Assembly (NCBI GenBank): GCA_903891395.1
Contig: CAITEM010000077.1
Span: forward strand, 1 to 7,830
Direction of reading: 5' to 3'
DNA length: 7,830 nucleotides
DNA from: an uncultured Hyphomicrobiales bacterium
GTDB taxonomy: Bacteria; Pseudomonadota; Alphaproteobacteria; Rhizobiales; Xanthobacteraceae
The notes beneath the pieces were generated by a model. That model was not told the DNA's origin, did no database searches, and saw only the letters and a program-made list of their open reading frames with translations. The translations under genes were made by a program, and so were the position numbers. This document shows positions 5,405 through 7,830 of the stretch, piece after piece. How positions within the stretch are numbered: the first letter of the stretch is position 1; each line of letters starts with the position of its first letter.

Positions 5405-6285
5405 CGCGTCGGGACCGGCTTTTCGCCGCGATAGTCGTAGAAGCCGCGCTGCGTCTTGCGGCCGAGCCAGCCGGCTTCGACGTATTTCACCAGCAGCGGG
5501 CACGGCCGGTACTTCGAGTCGGCGAGACCCTCGTGCAGCACCTGCATGACCGACAGGCAGGTATCGAGACCGATGAAATCGGCCAGTTCCAGCGGCCCCA
5601 TCGGGTGATGCGCGCCGAGCTTCATGGCGGTGTCGATGGCTTCGACATTACCGACGCCTTCGTACAGCGTGTAAATCGCTTCGTTGATCATCGGCAGCAG
5701 AATACGGTTGACGATGAAAGCCGGGAAATCCTCCGATACCGCGATGGTGCGGCCGAGCTTGGCGATGAAGGTCTTGCAGGTCTCGAAGGTCGCGTCGTCG
5801 GTGGCAATGCCGCGGATCAACTCCACCAGCTCCATCAACGGCACCGGATTCATGAAGTGAATGCCGATGAATCGTTCGGGGCGGTCGGTCGACGACGCCA
5901 GCCGCGTGATCGAAATCGACGATGTATTGGTCGCGACGATGGCTTCGGGCTTCAACGAACCGCACAACTCGGCGAAAATCTTGCGCTTGACCTCTTCCTT
6001 CTCGACAGCGGTCTCGATCACGAGATCGCAGGTCGACAGGTCGTCGTATTTTTCCGCCGGTTTGATCCGCGCCAGCGCAGCCTTGCGGTCCTCGTCGCTG
6101 ATCGCCTTCTTGCCGACCTGGCGCGCCATGTTGCCGTTGATGGTCGCGAGACTGGCCTTGAGACGATCGCCGGAGACGTCGTTGAGCATGACGTCGAAGC
6201 CGGCGAGCGCACAGACATGCGCGATGCCGTTGCCCATCTGACCGGCGCCGACCACTCCGACAGTCTGAATTTTAGCCGCCATCAT
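5401..6285 (-). CDS. hbdA: 3-hydroxybutyryl-CoA dehydrogenase
   Basis: The 294-residue cytoplasmic enzyme oxidises (S)-3-hydroxybutyryl-CoA to acetoacetyl-CoA with NAD(P), or runs in reverse. The N-terminal Rossmann domain has GAGQMG (13-18) for the dinucleotide. The key residues align by spacing with animal short-chain hydroxyacyl-CoA dehydrogenase: Ser122 in NTSS, His143 in GIHFMNPVP, Glu155 and Asn193. The C-terminal dimer domain ends with the typical KTQRGFYDY (277-285). The length matches single-domain family members, without an enoyl-CoA hydratase fusion. Two adjacent ATGs (6285 and 6282) could start it; the ribosome site is weak for both. It lies 80 bases after etfA on the same strand, fitting an acyl-CoA oxidation operon. 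The symbol follows Bradyrhizobium usage; paaH or fadB-like names are alternatives. Confidence 0.94.
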   Translation of the reverse strand: MMAAKIQTVGVVGAGQMGNGIAHVCALAGFDVMLNDVSGDRLKASLATINGNMARQVGKKAISDEDRKAALARIKPAEKYDDLSTCDLVIETAVEKEEVKRKIFAELCGSLKPEAIVATNTSSISITRLASSTDRPERFIGIHFMNPVPLMELVELIRGIATDDATFETCKTFIAKLGRTIAVSEDFPAFIVNRILLPMINEAIYTLYEGVGNVEAIDTAMKLGAHHPMGPLELADFIGLDTCLSVMQVLHEGLADSKYRPCPLLVKYVEAGWLGRKTQRGFYDYRGEKPVPTR

Positions 6286-6305
6286 TTATCCGATCGAGGT
6301 CATCT

Positions 6306-6346
6306 AGCGTTTTTACGCTGAACCGGCGTGCGCCGCCACCGGCGGC
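6306..6346 (-). repeat. Two small inverted repeats between etfA and the dehydrogenase
   Basis: GCCGCC-ACC-GGCGGC (6332-6346) and AGCGT-TTTT-ACGCT (6306-6319) are perfect short palindromes in the 80-base gap. The first can form a 6-pair hairpin, but on the minus strand no run of T follows it, so it is not a standard intrinsic terminator. The second could form a 5-pair stem with an A4 loop about 20 bases before the dehydrogenase start. They may affect message processing or only reflect base composition. Confidence 0.35.
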
Positions 6347-6365
6347 AACGAAATTCGCAGGCCGC

Positions 6366-7310
6366 TCAGCGCTTGACTTTGTCGAGTTCCGCCGCCAATT
6401 CGGGCAGCGCCTGGTACAAATCCGCGACCAGGCCGTAATCCGCGACCTGGAAGATTGGCGCCTCTTCGTCCTTGTTGATCGCAACGATCACCTTGGAGTC
6501 TTTCATGCCGGCGAGATGCTGGATCGCGCCGGAAATGCCGACCGCGATGTAGAGATCGGGCGCCACCACTTTGCCGGTCTGTCCGACTTGCCAATCGTTC
6601 GGCGCATAGCCGGCGTCGACCGCCGCGCGCGACGCGCCCATACCGGCGCCCAGCCTGTCGGCGACCGGCTCGATGTACTTTGTGAAGTTCTCGCGGCTCT
6701 GCATGGCGCGGCCGCCGGAGATGATGATCTTGGCCGAGGTCAGTTCGGGGCGATCGGACTTCGACAACTCTTCGGCGACGAAAGACGACACGCCGGGATC
6801 GGCCGCGGCGGTAACGCTCTCGACGCTGGCCGAGCCGCCCTCGCCCGCCGCCTGGAAAGCCGAGGTGCGCACGGTGATGATTTTCTTGGCATCGGTCGAC
6901 TTCACGGTCTGGATCGCGTTGCCGGCAGAGATCGGACGCTCGAAGGCATCGGGCGCCACGACGCTGACGATTTCGGAGATCTGCATGACGTCCAGCAGCG
7001 CGGCGACGCGCGGCATGACGTTTTTGCCGTTGGTCGTGGCCGGCGCCACGATGGCGTCATAGGGGCCGGCGAGCGAGACGATCAGCGCGGCCAGAGGTTC
7101 GGCGACCGAATGTTCGTAGGCTGCGGCATCCGCCATCAGCACCTTGGTGACGCCACCGAGCTTGGCGGCGGCATCGGCGGCGGCCTTGCAGTCTTTTCCG
7201 GCGACCAGGACATGAACCTCGGCGCCGAGCGCCTTGGCAGCGGTAAGCGCCTTGTTGGTGGCGTCCTTGAGTGACTTGTTGTCGTGTTCGGCGAGGAGCA
7301 GCGTGGTCAT
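6366..7310 (-). CDS. etfA: Electron transfer flavoprotein alpha subunit
   Basis: EtfA forms a soluble heterodimer with EtfB and binds FAD; it collects electrons from acyl-CoA dehydrogenases and passes them to ETF:ubiquinone oxidoreductase. The 314 residues are the usual length. The N-terminal domain (1-190) is followed by the FAD domain, with SGGRAM (198-203), GASRAAVD (225-232), VGQTGK (242-247) and the ETF-alpha signature YIAVGISGAIQH (254-265) through AIN (277-279), plus Asp291 in VADYG. The ATG at 7310 shares one base with the etfB stop (TAATG), so translation is coupled. Nothing here suggests the nitrogen-fixation FixB paralog: no fixC or fixX is visible and the partner is a plain dehydrogenase, so this is probably the housekeeping ETF (etfL in Bradyrhizobium naming). 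Confidence 0.97.
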   Translation of the reverse strand: MTTLLLAEHDNKSLKDATNKALTAAKALGAEVHVLVAGKDCKAAADAAAKLGGVTKVLMADAAAYEHSVAEPLAALIVSLAGPYDAIVAPATTNGKNVMPRVAALLDVMQISEIVSVVAPDAFERPISAGNAIQTVKSTDAKKIITVRTSAFQAAGEGGSASVESVTAAADPGVSSFVAEELSKSDRPELTSAKIIISGGRAMQSRENFTKYIEPVADRLGAGMGASRAAVDAGYAPNDWQVGQTGKVVAPDLYIAVGISGAIQHLAGMKDSKVIVAINKDEEAPIFQVADYGLVADLYQALPELAAELDKVKR

Positions 7311-7830
7311 TAGATAATTCCCGCCTCTTTAAGTTTGCTGACGAGTTCGGCGACCGAGGCGACCTTGGCGCCCGACTTGCGGCCCGCCGGTTCGCTGGTC
7401 TTCACGACCTGCAGGCGCGGCGTGACGTCGACGCTGTAGTCGGCCGGCGATTTTTCCTCGATCGGCTTTTTCTTCGCCTTCATGATGTTCGGCAGCGAGG
7501 CGTAACGCGGCTCGTTCAGGCGCAGATCGGTGGTGACGATGGCGGGCATCTTCAGCTTCACCGTCTGCAAGCCGCCATCGACTTCGCGGATGACGCTGAT
7601 GCTGTCGCCGTCGATGGTCGCCTTCGACGCGAAGGTGCCCTGTGCCCAGCCGAGCAGCGCAGCCAGCATCTGGCCGGTCTGATTGCTATCGTCGTCGATC
7701 GCCTGTTTGCCGGTAATGATCAGATCGGCCTTTTCGGCCTCGGCCAGCGCTTTCAGAATTTTGGCGACGGCCAGCGGCTGCACATCGCCCTCGGCCTTCA
7801 CCAGAATGCCGCGGTCGGCGCCCATGGCCA
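7310..7830 (-). CDS. etfB: Electron transfer flavoprotein beta subunit, 5' part missing at window edge
   Basis: About 172 C-terminal residues of EtfB are visible; the usual length is near 249, so the start lies right of the window. The methionine at 7825 (MGADRGIL) is internal, since the frame stays open to the edge and the family has more sequence ahead of it. The nucleotide-binding stretch GKQAIDDDSNQTGQM is present, as is the ETF-beta signature VIREVDGGLQTVKLKMPAIV-T. The stretch RYASLPNIMKAKKKPI is the recognition loop that docks ETF onto acyl-CoA dehydrogenases, with its conserved leucine and lysines. In ETF the beta subunit binds AMP and helps hold FAD. Its TAA overlaps the etfA ATG, giving a coupled etfB-etfA pair. 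Confidence 0.96.
   Translation of the reverse strand, partial: AMGADRGILVKAEGDVQPLAVAKILKALAEAEKADLIITGKQAIDDDSNQTGQMLAALLGWAQGTFASKATIDGDSISVIREVDGGLQTVKLKMPAIVTTDLRLNEPRYASLPNIMKAKKKPIEEKSPADYSVDVTPRLQVVKTSEPAGRKSGAKVASVAELVSKLKEAGII

Noticed and set aside
5293..6321. Plus-strand open frame of 342 codons antisense to the dehydrogenase and overlapping the MAPEG gene
   Set aside because: Composition is the usual Arg/Asp/Gly-rich shadow type, and both real genes there are strongly recognised.
6332..6346. Intrinsic terminator after etfA
   Set aside because: The GC-rich stem is only 6 pairs and no T run follows on the minus strand, so it does not meet the usual pattern.
6516..7274. Plus-strand open frame of 252 codons antisense to etfA
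   Set aside because: It is Gly/Asp/His-rich low-information sequence inside a certain etfA; no motif seen.
1..7830. Mobile element, CRISPR array, tRNA or phage gene
   Set aside because: No direct repeats with spacers, terminal inverted repeats, transposase or integrase frames, or tRNA-like cloverleaf sequence were seen; gene order and base composition look native throughout.

Overview
The window is a dense, high-GC stretch of ordinary chromosome from an alphaproteobacterium. It probably belongs to the Hyphomicrobiales (Rhizobiales), near Bradyrhizobium, Rhodopseudomonas or Pseudolabrys. The clues are strong G/C third-position bias, a TlpA of the Bradyrhizobium four-cysteine type next to argH, and an etfB-etfA-hbd cluster. 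I see no tRNA, rRNA, CRISPR array, insertion sequence or phage gene. Genes fill almost everything; the largest gap is 86 bases.

Region 1 (1-2809, minus strand) is an amino-acid biosynthesis operon. It reads argH (argininosuccinate lyase), an unrecognised small protein of about 80 residues, lptM (small outer-membrane lipoprotein, TTG start) and lysA (diaminopimelate decarboxylase, cut by the left edge). Only 39 bases separate argH from the divergent gene tlpA (2849-3508, plus), a membrane-anchored periplasmic thioredoxin. The end of tlpA overlaps by 11 bases the end of a convergent 66-residue protein resembling the YjfB putative motility family.

Region 2 (3750-5404, plus) is a four-gene accessory module: an ArsR-type winged-helix regulator, an AHSA1/SRPBCC protein, a VOC (glyoxalase-fold) protein and a MAPEG membrane protein. 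A good sigma-70-like promoter sits so close to the regulator's ATG that its message is probably leaderless. The regulator also reads 34 codons out of frame into the SRPBCC gene. The set looks like a small self-regulated stress or detoxification unit; substrates and inducer cannot be told from sequence.

Region 3 (5401-7830, minus strand) holds etfB (cut by the right edge), etfA and a 3-hydroxybutyryl-CoA dehydrogenase. Together these serve fatty-acid/butyrate-type acyl-CoA oxidation: ETF takes electrons from acyl-CoA dehydrogenases, and the dehydrogenase oxidises the 3-hydroxyacyl-CoA.

I found no clearly new system. The points most worth a second look are the leaderless, overlapping ArsR module, the YjfB-like protein next to tlpA, and the unknown small gene in the argH operon.
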